From Strigamia acuminata (Eukaryota; Arthropoda; Chilopoda; Geophilomorpha; Linotaeniidae): a stretch of DNA of 64,000 nt. A model generated the notes under the pieces. The model was not told where the DNA came from and searched no databases. It saw only the letters and a list, made by a program, of their open reading frames with translations. The position numbers and the translations under genes were made by a program. Every line of letters starts with the position of its first letter. Position 1 is the first letter of the stretch. Of this stretch, positions 33,672-43,855 are shown one piece after another. Where the stretch lies: contig OX442314.1 of the NCBI GenBank assembly GCA_949358305.1, positions 57,421,369 through 57,485,368 of the forward strand. The letters run 5' to 3'.

Positions 33672-35159
33672 TTATTCAATTTCATATTCACCTTCACTTT
33701 TGTCTCCACCTCCTATATCTTCACTATCTTCACTTTTTACATCATTTTCATCATCATCTTCTCCGTCTACATCATTTTCATCATCTTCTTCTCCGTCTAC
33801 ATCATTTTCATCATCTTCTTCTCCGTCTACATCATTTTCATGTTCAATACGCACATCCAGATTTTTACTTTGGACATGAGCCACAATCTCGTCATATTCT
33901 GGAAAATTAATATTAATGCATCCAATGACGATTAATTCAGTCAAGCGATTATCTGTTTCTAACAATTTCGTGATCGAATTTACATCGATTGAATTACAAT
34001 AATAAAGTGCTAAAACTTGAAGATTTGCAAGTGCATTCAATTCAACAATTTCCGATATGACACTATCTGTAAATGTTTGACAGCCAAACAAACGCACGTT
34101 TACTACACTTGGACACGACACTGTCAGAAGCATTTTTATTTGCGATTCGGTAAATCCGCCGTTTTCAAATTCATCCTTGATATGCAGTTTACGCAGATTC
34201 TTGAACACAGTACGTTCGGCCGAATCGACAATGGTACAATTATTCATCTTTAACGTCTCCAACATTGGACAAGAGCGAGCGGCAAGTCTAATATCAATTA
34301 ATTGAACATTGAACAGCCAAAGGCTGGTCAACTGATGCATTAACGTATGCTTCAATATAATATTAATATTCATAGGAAATTGGTGAGACAGGATAATATT
34401 TAAATTGCGTAAATTTGGGAAAATTGAGGCCAGAATGGCAAAATCTTCGTCGTTTTCTATCAGGGTGTCGCTGTTTTCGATGCAATAAGTGCGCAGTGTC
34501 TTGTTTACTCTGAATTGTTGTATTAACAGTCGAAACAACGCCCGGTCGTGGCCGATTATAAAAGCTTTTAGGAGGGGAAGTTGGTTGAGGATCATAAACA
34601 AACCGTCTTGACTGATAAGAGTGCTAGTGAGATCCAAATACTCGAGTTTTGCACAAGTGGTCAAACAAAGCGGCCCGATTAATGTAACGTTGATGCAAAA
34701 CGACAAATCCAGATGTCGCAATGCCGGACAGTTTGCGGCGATTTCGCCAACAACTCGGTCGGTGCATTCTCGTCGTTTCGATAAACTGAGGCGTTGAAGT
34801 TTCGGTAATTGGCGCACCAATTTTACCAGCGATTCAGACGGAATTTTTATATCGGATTCCAAATCCAGATGTAGGAGGTTGCAGCAAATTTGGCCTATTC
34901 TGTCCAGCAGAAGATGCGCGGGTCGATCGAACACGTGCAAATGGTGCAACGAATCTGCGCCGGAATGGATGAAAACGTCGGCATCCAGACGCGGATCGGT
35001 CGGTCGAATTCGACGACACATTTGTTGGAAAACGTCATTGACTAGGCGGCTCGGTTGATAATTCAACAGTTGATTTTGCACGTTTGTGTCTGCAAAATTA
35101 GTCGTCACTGAGTTTAAACACAAATCGAAGAGGCTGGATGTTGATTTTCGGCACGGCAT
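33672..35159 (-). CDS. ZYG11/ZER1-like leucine-rich-repeat protein
   Basis: 495 residues, single exon, ATG at 35159-35157. The N-terminus SLFDLCLNSVTTN followed by LVNDVFQQM resembles the VHL-box start of ZYG11/ZER1 proteins, substrate receptors of Cullin-2 ubiquitin ligases (family knowledge; similarity judged by eye). Leucine-rich repeats follow from about residue 90 to 425 (LRHLDLSFCINVTLIG, LEYLDLTSTLIS, VNVRLFGCQTF). The tail (about 430-495) is strongly acidic with three 10-residue repeats of the ENDVDGEEDD type, coded by a 30-bp repeat near 33749-33840. A TATA box and a heat-shock-like element lie upstream. It is the intact member of a tandem pair; an F-box/LRR (AMN1-like) identity is possible. 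Confidence 0.62.
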   Translation of the reverse strand: MPCRKSTSSLFDLCLNSVTTNFADTNVQNQLLNYQPSRLVNDVFQQMCRRIRPTDPRLDADVFIHSGADSLHHLHVFDRPAHLLLDRIGQICCNLLHLDLESDIKIPSESLVKLVRQLPKLQRLSLSKRRECTDRVVGEIAANCPALRHLDLSFCINVTLIGPLCLTTCAKLEYLDLTSTLISQDGLFMILNQLPLLKAFIIGHDRALFRLLIQQFRVNKTLRTYCIENSDTLIENDEDFAILASIFPNLRNLNIILSHQFPMNINIILKHTLMHQLTSLWLFNVQLIDIRLAARSCPMLETLKMNNCTIVDSAERTVFKNLRKLHIKDEFENGGFTESQIKMLLTVSCPSVVNVRLFGCQTFTDSVISEIVELNALANLQVLALYYCNSIDVNSITKLLETDNRLTELIVIGCININFPEYDEIVAHVQSKNLDVRIEHENDVDGEEDDENDVDGEEDDENDVDGEDDDENDVKSEDSEDIGGGDKSEGEYEIE

Positions 35160-35308
35160 GTTGAAAATGATGCTGCGAATGGTGAATCAAATTAATTCTG
35201 TTAGAACGTAATCAATGCGTTGGTAGTGGCTTCACTGCAGAGTTCTTGTCAGCGTAAATGTTATGTGGCATACAAGATAACTTTGAAGTACCGTAAGAAC
35301 TTTGGGTG

Positions 35309-35346
35309 TTTATATACCCAAAACACTGAACGTTCATAGAACGTTC
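35309..35346 (-). promoter_or_regulatory. TATA box and heat-shock-like element upstream of the LRR gene
   Basis: On the minus strand TATATAAA lies at 35316-35309, about 150 bp before the ATG. Just upstream at 35346-35328 is GAACGTTCTATGAACGTTC, made of GAAnnTTC units as in heat-shock elements, although the middle spacing is three rather than two bases. From 35347 to 35681 no gene is seen. Confidence 0.55.
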
Positions 35347-35688
35347 TTTATGTACTTTATTCGTAGCCTACGATGGACGGAACTGGCGGGAATGTTTGAT
35401 AATTGTGAATCGAGACGAAGCGAAGTCGTTCGTTCGTATCTCTGGTCGGTGACGATGCGAAGGCGATGATTTTACCTGAATTAAACATCAAATCTGGTCA
35501 TTTATCACGAAATTTGTACCATATTAACTCAATTTCACAAGTTTTTGACATTTTCATTGAAACTCATTTTTATTTTTATTTCTAATAGGCCTACAAACTT
35601 AATTTCAGTAATATTTAAAATTTAAATTGAGTTTTTCAGTCCAAGTTGCTTTTCAGTTTGTTTGTCGAGTGGTGTTTTTTTGAGGGAG

Positions 35689-35965
35689 TGTAAAATCCAA
35701 CTCCCTACCTCCACGTGATCACCCCTGACTAAACTGATGACTTGAAACATCTCAGTGGAACCAGAAGAGAGCTCTGGTCATTGATTTGGGTTCTTAAACT
35801 TAGACTTATAGGAATATCAGTTCTTTGTCACTCTAACAGGTGCAAAGGATCAGTTATATTTGCTCCAATAGTTAAAGAATAAAGTCAGCACCAATGTAAA
35901 TTCAACTTTCAACCTGCGTGTTTTATTTTCTCTGCATCTTACGCCATTTTGAACATTTACATTTT
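35689..35965 (+). repeat. Possible solo LTR or related repeat
   Basis: Starts TGTAAAATCC after a G-rich run and contains AATAAA at about 35878. It shares about 100 bp with 7549-7648. The end is uncertain (a CA-ending site near 35965), and no target duplication was found. Confidence 0.35.
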
Positions 35966-36088
35966 ACTATAACTTTTAGAAGAATTAATTTGAGCAGAGT
36001 CTAAAGCACTATTCGCACTCTATCGAGAGCACTTAACTCATCCGCTTGTTTTTCTGGTAAAAAAGGTGGGACGAAGGAGAAATTGAAA

Positions 36089-36286
36089 TTAAAGGTAATA
36101 ATATTTTGGATCAAACTTATTAAAAATTTCCGTGAACCACGGTTCACGTTTTAGCTCCCAGTCCTCATCCTGCTCGTAGCGCTCGAAAACGGGTGCGTGG
36201 GTAGCCGTTTGGAGATCCAAAAGTTGAAAAACACAGGAAAAACGAACAAATTTAGTCGGGCCTAACTCCTGGTCAACAGCTAACAA
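36089..36286 (-). CDS. Short ORF or exon remnant, unrecognised
   Basis: 65 codons containing PVFERYEQDEDWELKREP and EIFNKFDPKYYYL. The composition looks protein-like, with many aromatic and charged residues, but there is no recognisable family and no adjoining exon. It may be the end of a gene duplicated with the LRR pair. Nothing was seen at 36287-36555. Confidence 0.25.
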   Translation of the reverse strand: MLAVDQELGPTKFVRFSCVFQLLDLQTATHAPVFERYEQDEDWELKREPWFTEIFNKFDPKYYYL

Positions 36287-36555
36287 AGTTCCATCAATGC
36301 AGAAAACTTTACAAAAACTTGCTTGAAGAGTTGTCCTTATGTACTGCGAAGATTTCTATCCCATCCTTGTCGCCAAGTTAGTATGTATTTACTGAAGATG
36401 TATTTCGGATCTTGAGTCACCAAAGAACAGATCAGCCATTACGATTGGTAGAATTACAAGTATTTTATTTTATCCTAATTTTACATAGGAGGCGCGGGTA
36501 CAACGCCAATAACAACCAGTGTTAGAAAATACTGGCAATGCAGTGAAGCGAAACG

Positions 36556-39014
36556 CTACAATAATCTTCTCCTGCAGAATACAGTATAAATACTCCATAA
36601 TATTAATCCAGTTGTGATGGCAATGATAACACGACGCTTCACACTAACTCCTTCTACATGATCATTTTCATCATCTTCAACTGCAGCTAAATCATCATAT
36701 TCATGTTCAATACGCACATCCAGATTTTTACTTCGCACATAAGCCACAATCTCATCATATTCTGGAAAATCAATATTAAAGCATTGAATTAAGATTAATT
36801 CAGTCAAACGATTATCCGTTTCTAACAATTTCATGATCGAATTTACATCGAATTTACATCGATTGAATCACAATAAAGTGATAACACTTGAAGATTTGCA
36901 AGTGCATTCGATTCAACAATTTCCGATACGACACTATCGGTAAATGTTTCACAGCCAAACAAATCCACTTTTACTACACTCGGACACGACACTGTCAGAA
37001 ACATTTTCATTTGCGATTCCGTAAGTTCGCCGTCTTCAAATTCGTTATCGTCATTACCACAAACCAAACGCAGTTTACGCAGATTCTTGAACACAGTACG
37101 TTCGGCCGAATCGGAAATGGTACAATTATCAATCCATAACTTCTCCACCATTGGACAAGAGCGAGCGGCAAGTCTAATATCAATTAATTGAAGATCGAAC
37201 AGACAAAGGCTGGTCAACTGATGCATTAACGTATGCTTCAATATAATATTAATACTTGCTGCGATCCGGGTTGATATCCACTTAATTTCTAATAAATTAA
37301 GCAGAAACCGCAGGTGAATGCTAAAATAGACTTACAATCAGCGGCCTTAAACTTGTCTAGGGTTAAGTTTAACAAGGAGAAATAAAAAGACGGTTTTATC
37401 AATAAAATATACACTTTTTATTCGTTTAATTACAATGACTAGTTTTAATATGAATTATAAATATCACGTATGCGACAAGTCGCGAAATAATGAGCGGGAA
37501 ATAACAATGGAAGGGCTTGCAACGACTGTTGCAAGCTACAAAGCGCGGCGAATGCGCTTGACAACCAAAGTTGTTAGGAAAATGGCTTCCACTATTTTCC
37601 TCGTCTTCACTCACACGTACGATGATCCTCGGATGATGGTTCACGGTGAGTCTTCCACACGAAGTACGATGGCACGGGGCGGTGGTTCACGTTCGGGCAG
37701 GCGTCCGTTCACGTCCGATGGCGGTGGCAGCAGTTCGCGCTACTGCGACGGCGATGGTTCACGCGACACGGGAAACTTCTCGTTACGATAGCTGGAATTA
37801 GCGACGGCTAATTCAAGCAAGATTGCTGGCTTTGTAAGTTGTTACAAAGCAAGCAGGTGAAACTGAGAAACACGAGTCCACTATCAATACTTTTCTTTCA
37901 GGAGCAAAAGCAGTGATGTTTGTGGTTGTGTGTTATTTTTCAGAGTCCCGATTTGAGCCAAGGCGCGAGCCCAGCACGCTTCAATATTGCGCAGAAAACC
38001 TGCGCACTTAGCTCAAATGGGTGCAACTAGTGGTTATTACACCATATTGCACCATAACGGTTAATAACCGTCTTCACCCCGGACAACCTGGGGTGATATG
38101 TGCCTAGAGAGGATTTCTCCCCTCGGTCACATGATCTGACTTGGCGTGTGCCACAGTCAAATTAATTAGAAGACAATTAATTTTATCTTCTAAGTTGGTG
38201 AAATACATTGAGATCACCACATACTCATAGGGAATTGGTGAGACAGAAAAATATTTAAATTGCGCAAATTTGGGAAAATTGAGGCCAGAATGGCGAAATC
38301 TTCGTCGCCTTCTATCATAACGTCTTTGTCTTCGATGCAATAAGTGCGCAATGTCTTGTTTACTTTGAATTGTTGTTTTAACAGTCGAAACAACGCCTGG
38401 CCGTCGTTGATTTTAAAAGTTTTTAGGAAGTGAAGTTGGTTGAAAATCTTAAACAAACCTTCTGGACTGATACGAGTGCTAGTGAGATCCAAATACTCGA
38501 GTTTTGCACAAGCGGTCAAACAGAGCGCCCCGATTAATGTAACGTTGACACAAAACCACAAGTCCAGATGTCGCAATGCCGGACAGTTTGCGGCGATTTC
38601 GGAAACAACTCGGTCGGTGCATTCTCGACTTTTCGATAAACTGAGGCGTTGAAGTTTCGGTAATTGGCGCACCAATTTGACCAGCGATTCAGTCGGAATT
38701 TTAACATCGGATTCCAAGTCGAGATGCAAGAGGTTGCAGCAAATTTGGCCCATTCTGTCCAGTAGAAGACGCGCGGGTCGATCGAACACGTGCAACTGGT
38801 GCAACGAATATGCGCCGGAATGGATGAAAACGTCGGAATCCAGACGCGGATCGGTCGGTCGAATTCGACGACACATTTGTTGGAAAACGTCGTTGACTAG
38901 TCGGTTTGGTTGATAATTCAACAGTTGATTTTTCACGTTTGTATCTGCCAAATTAGTCGTCAATGAGTTTAAACACAAATCGTAGAGGCTGGATGCTGAT
39001 TTTCGGCACGGCAT
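36556..39014 (-). pseudogene. Second ZYG11-like LRR gene copy, disrupted
   Basis: The N-terminal half (39014 down to 38226) is close to the intact copy, including MPCRKSASSLYDLCLNSLTT and the LRRs. It stops at SHQFPM where a 965-bp solo LTR is inserted. The coding sequence resumes at 37252 with INIILKHTLMHQLTS. An 11-bp tandem duplication (GTAAATTCGAT, about 36838-36860) then shifts the frame and gives a stop at 36843. The last part (36834-36556) ends differently from the intact copy, with a hydrophobic stretch VIIAITTGLILWSIYTVF. At least two lesions make this a pseudogene. Gene and promoter similarity show a tandem duplication. Confidence 0.85.
37257..38221 (-). mobile_element. Solo LTR of the element 3 family inserted in the LRR gene copy
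   Basis: 965 bp, minus orientation, from TGTGGTGATC (38221) to CGCAGCA (37257). It is flanked by a perfect 4-bp duplication TACT at 37253-37256 and 38222-38225. It aligns along its length with the 972-bp LTR at 54362-55333, including the conserved hairpins. It probably arose by LTR-LTR recombination after insertion. Confidence 0.93.
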
Positions 39015-39197
39015 GTTGACAACGACAATACGAATAGTGAATCAAATTAATTCTGTAATAACGTAATCAATACGTTGGTAGTGGCTTTACTGCAGTGTTC
39101 TTATTAGCGTGAATGTGGTTATGTGGCATACAAGACAACTTGGAAGTAAGAATTAACTTTATTCAATAACTTTGAGTGTCTAAATACCCAAAACACT

Positions 39198-39216
39198 GAA
39201 CGTTCATAGAACGTTC
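39198..39216 (-). promoter_or_regulatory. Heat-shock-like element, second LRR copy
   Basis: The same GAACGTTCATAGAACGTTC string as in copy 1. The neighbouring TATA has degenerated to TCTAAATACC. From 39217 to 39784 the DNA is duplicated promoter and AT-rich sequence without genes. Confidence 0.5.
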
Positions 39217-39784
39217 TTTATACGCTTTATTCGTACTTCGTAGAATACGATGGACGGAACTGGCGGGAGTGTTTGATAATCCAACAGTAAATAATGGAGG
39301 AAAAGAGTGTTTTAATTTATTGGCTTCGTTGGTAATGTATTTAATCAATGTGGCGTCAAAAGTTGGATATTTTTTATTAAAATAATTAGATTCTTTTGGT
39401 CAGCTAATCGTGTAGTTCTCTGATATGAAATGGCTAAACTTTCAATTTTGAAAAACAATTATTTTTAGAATGAATTCTTTAAAATAAGAAGTACGTAATG
39501 CAAACTTAGAGATTTGTTCTATCTAGATGAGCTCTTCCCCCGTTTTTCGTTTGTGAACGCCATATCCACAACAATTATGAATCGGTGAAGATGATCGAAG
39601 GCGATGATTATACCTAATTTGAACATCAAATTGGTCATTTATCACGAAATTTGTAACTGTGAGAACCGAGTTGATTGAAGATTGAGCAACTAGTGAGTTT
39701 TATTCTGCTGAATAATATTAGGGAAGGGTTGGTCAAAGTACAAGTACAAAGTACAGCGTTTTTTATTCGATATTAAAACAATGA

Positions 39785-39867
39785 GGCGATATTATTCGAT
39801 ATAGCTGGCGATATTATTCGATATAGCTGGCGATATTATTCGATATAGCTGGCGATATTATTCGATA
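39785..39867. repeat. 22-bp tandem repeat, about 3.7 copies
   Basis: Units GGCGATATTATTCGATATAGCT at 39785, 39807 and 39829, with a partial copy at 39851. The first three are identical, so the expansion is recent. Confidence 0.85.
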
Positions 39868-39963
39868 ATGCATTTAAACTAAACAAGCGATATAAAACAT
39901 ATATAGGAAATATTATTATTTAATTTTCACACGGCCATTGACTGCTGTTGTGAGCGTCCTCGG

Positions 39964-42487
39964 TCACAGTGTCGGATCCTCCTGGTCGTTGAAGAAAATT
40001 CGAATTTGGCTGGCATGGGCAGTTCGTTCTCGGTTGTCATCCTCTGCTCGTAAAATGTAGGTGTCCTCGCCTAGTGCCTTTGTGATGACGTGTGGACCTG
40101 CAAATAAACAACCAAATTTTCCCTGGCGTGCACCCTTGTAGTACAGTACTCGTTGTCCTTTTTGGATAGGGGATTTGCGGTGATGAGCATCGTATCGAGT
40201 CTTCTGTGAGTGTTGCGCTATACGCAATTTCTTGTGTGGTTTTGATGCGATTCCGTTCATTACGTTCTGCATAATGTATGGGGCTGAAGCAACTCCCATG
40301 GGCATGCGACAAAATTCCATCCGAGGAGTGTTAAAAATGCGGTTTTGTGTCGATCGCTGGGCCTGATGGGAATGTGATAAAATGCCTTCTTGATGTCCGT
40401 TGTGCAAAATATTTTACCGCCAAACCCAACAAGAGATTCAATTGTTTCGTCAATTGTTGGCATAATGTAGGATGATAAGTCAAGAATTTTATTCAAATCT
40501 CGAAAATCAATCACCGGGCGTCGAGGCGTGCTTAAATGATTCGGCTGGTCAACCATAAATAGTGGAAAAGAATACCGTGAGTTTGAGTCTTGGCAAATAC
40601 CCAATTCCTTCCATTCCGTAATTGTATCTTGCAAAAATCGTTTGTCCGCTTCATTATATCGAAATGGTTTAATTCGTATTGGTGTATCGTGTTGCAAGGG
40701 AATTTCGCATTCCTCGTCTGAGCATAGGCCTAATTTTCGTCGATAGGTAAATGCTTCAATGTTGCGTATCAAAATGTTGCGTAATGTTTCACGTTGTTTG
40801 GATGACACAGGAATCGTTATAGCGGTCATCACGGCCTGCAAATCTTCGAGAAATTTTTGCGGTAGGGCCTCGTTTGAATTCATGTCTGTCTCCTCGTTTT
40901 GTGCCATAATTTCGGATTTGTGTCTAGCGTCGGTCGTCGCGTCATCGCATGTTCGTGTTGTGATGTTACTCGAGTCGGTCGGTGTATCATCGCGTGTTCG
41001 TGGTTTGATGTCACTCGTTTCGGTTGGTGCATCAACTTGTTCCGTTTTGGTGATGTCGCAACTGGTTTCGGTCAGTGCTGCACCTCGTTGCGTTGTTTCG
41101 ATGTCGTCACTAGTATCGGTCAGTGCAGCATCTCGTTGCGTTGGTTTGATGTCGTCACTTGTATCAGTCAGTGCAGCATCTCGTTGCGTTGGTTCAATGT
41201 CGTCACTTCTATCGGTCAGTGCAGCATCTCGTGTTGTATTTACGTTGGTGTTGCTGGAATCTGTTAGCAATCCACGAATCGCAATATATGACGTTTGGCT
41301 CGTGGTTGATGGCTTTAAACAGACTTATATCACCATTTTCGTCTTGCAGCCAAGCAATGCCTGCTTGTGCTTTCCAATCAGTCCCAATGATGAGAGGAAC
41401 AGGCAAGTTCTGAATTACGGTTGCGTTTTTGATTCGGGTTTTAAATGTTCCGAAGTGGATGTCTAAATCGACGGTTCCGATGGTCGGAGCATTTCCATTC
41501 GCGGTGTTGATGACAGTCGAAGGTGGTGACGGTCGAATTTGTGTCTCGGGCAGCAAAAAGACTTGATCAATCATCGTGGAATTTGATCCGCTGTCAAAAA
41601 GTGTTTCTAACTTCTTTCCCGCTTGCACGACATGGCAATTGGTCACAGAAAGTCCTTTATCCGGCCATTTCGATTTGATTGTGCACAAATTAATTTTGTC
41701 ACCTGTTTTGAGTGGCTGATGAGGTGCGTTTTTGTTGCTAGGAGTCGTTTTCTCCTTCGTGGGGCGAGAAGTGCGCGTGTCGGGCAGTGAACAATCACTC
41801 GAAATGTGCCCAACGGCTTGACATCGATAGCACGTGACCTCTGATTTGTCCATACCTCGGTGATAATGTGCACTCGTCTCGATCTTTTGTGTCGTTGAAT
41901 TTTCCGTGGATGATGGTTTCGTATATTTTTTATTTTTGTTATTGAAATTCGTAATTTGATTTCCAGTATATGCATCTTTTTCGCCAGCAGTGGTCAGCTT
42001 TCGACGACAGTCTAAAATTTGTGCCTTTTCTGTCAACTCAGCAACTGACGAATAGGAGTGGGCAGCCAGAGGGTTTGCCCAAACATCTGATGTAATGCCC
42101 GCAAGAATGAGAAATGCGCTCATCCGTCGAGAGTTTGTATGGCGCCTTTTCTAACATTGCATTTTTGTCATAGATGTAATTGTTTCAGACGGTGAGAGCT
42201 GGCGTGCAGCTTGATAAGTGAAAAAGTCCTGCAGTTGCATTCGATGTTTAAAACGGTTGCAAATTTCGTTTTTCCATAGGTCCCATGTTGCAATCGTTTT
42301 TCCACATGTTTTCTGCCAATTTGATGCTTGACCTCCAAGTCGAGTTGCAGAATTCAACATCGTGAGAGGTGGCGTCCAGTTTGCAGAGTGGACACTCGTT
42401 CAACCTCTTTGATCCATTCAGTAACGTTGTCATGTTTTTCTCCGTTAAAACATGGACAGACCTAAGACGGCGTTTTACACACCTCAA
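39964..42487 (-). pseudogene. Internally deleted Ty3/Gypsy element (gag, protease, part of RT, integrase tail)
   Basis: Read from right to left: gag remnants in two frames (42487-42151, ASNWQKTCGKTIATWDLWKN), then 42123-41209 with a zinc knuckle CYRCQAVGHISSDC and protease FDSGSNSTMI. The frame from 41270 to 40260 carries the RT start (RPVIDFRDLNKI, FCTTDIKKAFYHIPI) and is entered by a +1 shift or a mutation. The frame then changes near 40320 and jumps from RT (RMPMGVASAPYIMQNVMNGI) to an integrase-tail-like module (KGQRVLYYKGARQGKFG, GPHVITKALGEDTYIL) ending at 39964. The YxDD motif, RNase H and integrase core are missing. Between protease and RT, about seven 16-residue repeats of the RDAALTDTSDDIKPTQ type (41010-41260) are unusual. 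No LTR was identified. Confidence 0.8.
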
Positions 42488-43855
42488 GGTACCTTTCAGT
42501 TCGTGAAATTGCCCTACGGATTGTTAAATACACCTGTGGCATTCCAGCGACTAATGGGAAAGGTGCTCGGCGAATCGAAGTTTAAGTGGGCGTTGCCCTA
42601 CCTGGACTCGATTGTGGTGTTCAGCAAAACTTTTGAGGAACACCTGACACACCTGTCCGACGTGCTGAGCAGGCTGAGCAAATTTTGCTTGACCGCTAGC
42701 CCGTCTGGATCTTGTGTGATATCTACTTCTTGGGACTTTCTTGGCTATTCTATGACTCCCGCAGGTTTTCGACCGAACGAACGCCGTGTTCAGGCGATTG
42801 TGGACTACCCGCGACCAGCGAATGTCGCCCAGCTGCGACGTTTCCTCGGCATGTTTGGAGGAGACACACCGCCGATCGAGGGACTGGAACATCTGTCAAA
42901 CCCGCTGGATGACCTACTCACAGTGGGTACGGAATGGAATTGGTCCGACGAGTGTCAGGGAGTATTCGAATTTTTCAAGGATCATCTTTCGCGTGGGATC
43001 GTGCAGCCGATGCCTGATTTCGGCAAGATCTTTGTCATCCAGGCTGCCGCAAGTTTGACCGGGCTCGGTGCAGTCCTCACGCAGATCGATCATCTGGGGG
43101 TCAAAAGACCCGTTGCTTACGCGAGTCGTGCGCTGCAAGGCGCCGAGACAGTGTTAAGCCCGCCGGAACTCGATTGTCTGGCAGTTCTGCAGGCAGTCGC
43201 TTCCTTTCGATCTTTCATCGCGTATTCAAAATTCGAAATCGAAACAGGTTGCGTGGCGTTGTTTTGGTTATTACACTCAATCAACACGTCAGGTCGCCTG
43301 GTGCGGTGGGCAATGCAACTCCAACAGGTGAGATTCTCGTTTAAATTCAGGAGAGATGTGGACGATCGGATCGCAGTTGCTCTTTCTCGTGTGGGCCTAG
43401 ATGACGATGAAACGACATTGGCGGCCTCACGCGAAGAAAAAGCTGCTTCCGCGCTTGCCCACACTCTTGTTTCAGAAAGCCTCGCTGGTGCGATCATGTC
43501 TTACGATGAGATTAGGCAGAACCAGCGGGCAGACGCAGACTGTAGCGCGATCATGAGATGGTTAGACGAAGACCGAGATGACGACAGTCTTCTGGCCCAA
43601 ATCCCACCATCCATGGCGCAATACATGTCCGATTATACGTTCGGCGATTTCGGAGAACTGTGTATCAATACCCCGTTCTCGTCCGAATCGTCACTGACCA
43701 GGGCGGAGCAAGGCTTGGACGTAAAAATCCTGATGCCTGCACCGCTAGCTGACCGTTGCCTCGACGTCATTCGATTGCATCCTCGCTACACGCAGGATAA
43801 CGCAGCCGAAATGGTGAAAAGACTACGACGCATTTTTTTCTGGCCAGGAACTTAG
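42452..43855 (+). CDS. Open RT-RNase H fragment with catalytic residues replaced
   Basis: 467 codons from ATG 42452 without a stop. The RT palm is recognisable (KTAFYTPQGTFQFVKLPYGL, NTPVAFQRLM), but the YLDD box reads YLDS (42599-42610). The RNase H positions are also changed: the first Asp is Ala (QAAAS, codon 43046-43048), the Glu is Asp (ELDCLAV, 43172-43174), the TDH Asp is Gly (ETGCVAL, 43247-43249), and the last Asp is Val (AVALSR, 43376-43378). The fold-supporting residues around them remain. It ends after an integrase-type lead-in (RRIFFWPGT). It is either a decayed fragment that escaped stops or a pseudoenzyme kept for another role; expression is unknown. Confidence 0.75.
   Translation: MDRPKTAFYTPQGTFQFVKLPYGLLNTPVAFQRLMGKVLGESKFKWALPYLDSIVVFSKTFEEHLTHLSDVLSRLSKFCLTASPSGSCVISTSWDFLGYSMTPAGFRPNERRVQAIVDYPRPANVAQLRRFLGMFGGDTPPIEGLEHLSNPLDDLLTVGTEWNWSDECQGVFEFFKDHLSRGIVQPMPDFGKIFVIQAAASLTGLGAVLTQIDHLGVKRPVAYASRALQGAETVLSPPELDCLAVLQAVASFRSFIAYSKFEIETGCVALFWLLHSINTSGRLVRWAMQLQQVRFSFKFRRDVDDRIAVALSRVGLDDDETTLAASREEKAASALAHTLVSESLAGAIMSYDEIRQNQRADADCSAIMRWLDEDRDDDSLLAQIPPSMAQYMSDYTFGDFGELCINTPFSSESSLTRAEQGLDVKILMPAPLADRCLDVIRLHPRYTQDNAAEMVKRLRRIFFWPGT

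Noticed and set aside
33659-33935. His/Phe/Ser-rich plus-strand ORFs
   Set aside because: They are antisense shadows of the acidic repeat tail of the LRR gene.
41209-41270. Protease to RT +1 frame change as a programmed frameshift
   Set aside because: This copy is heavily deleted and no recognisable +1 site was seen, so a mutation is simpler.
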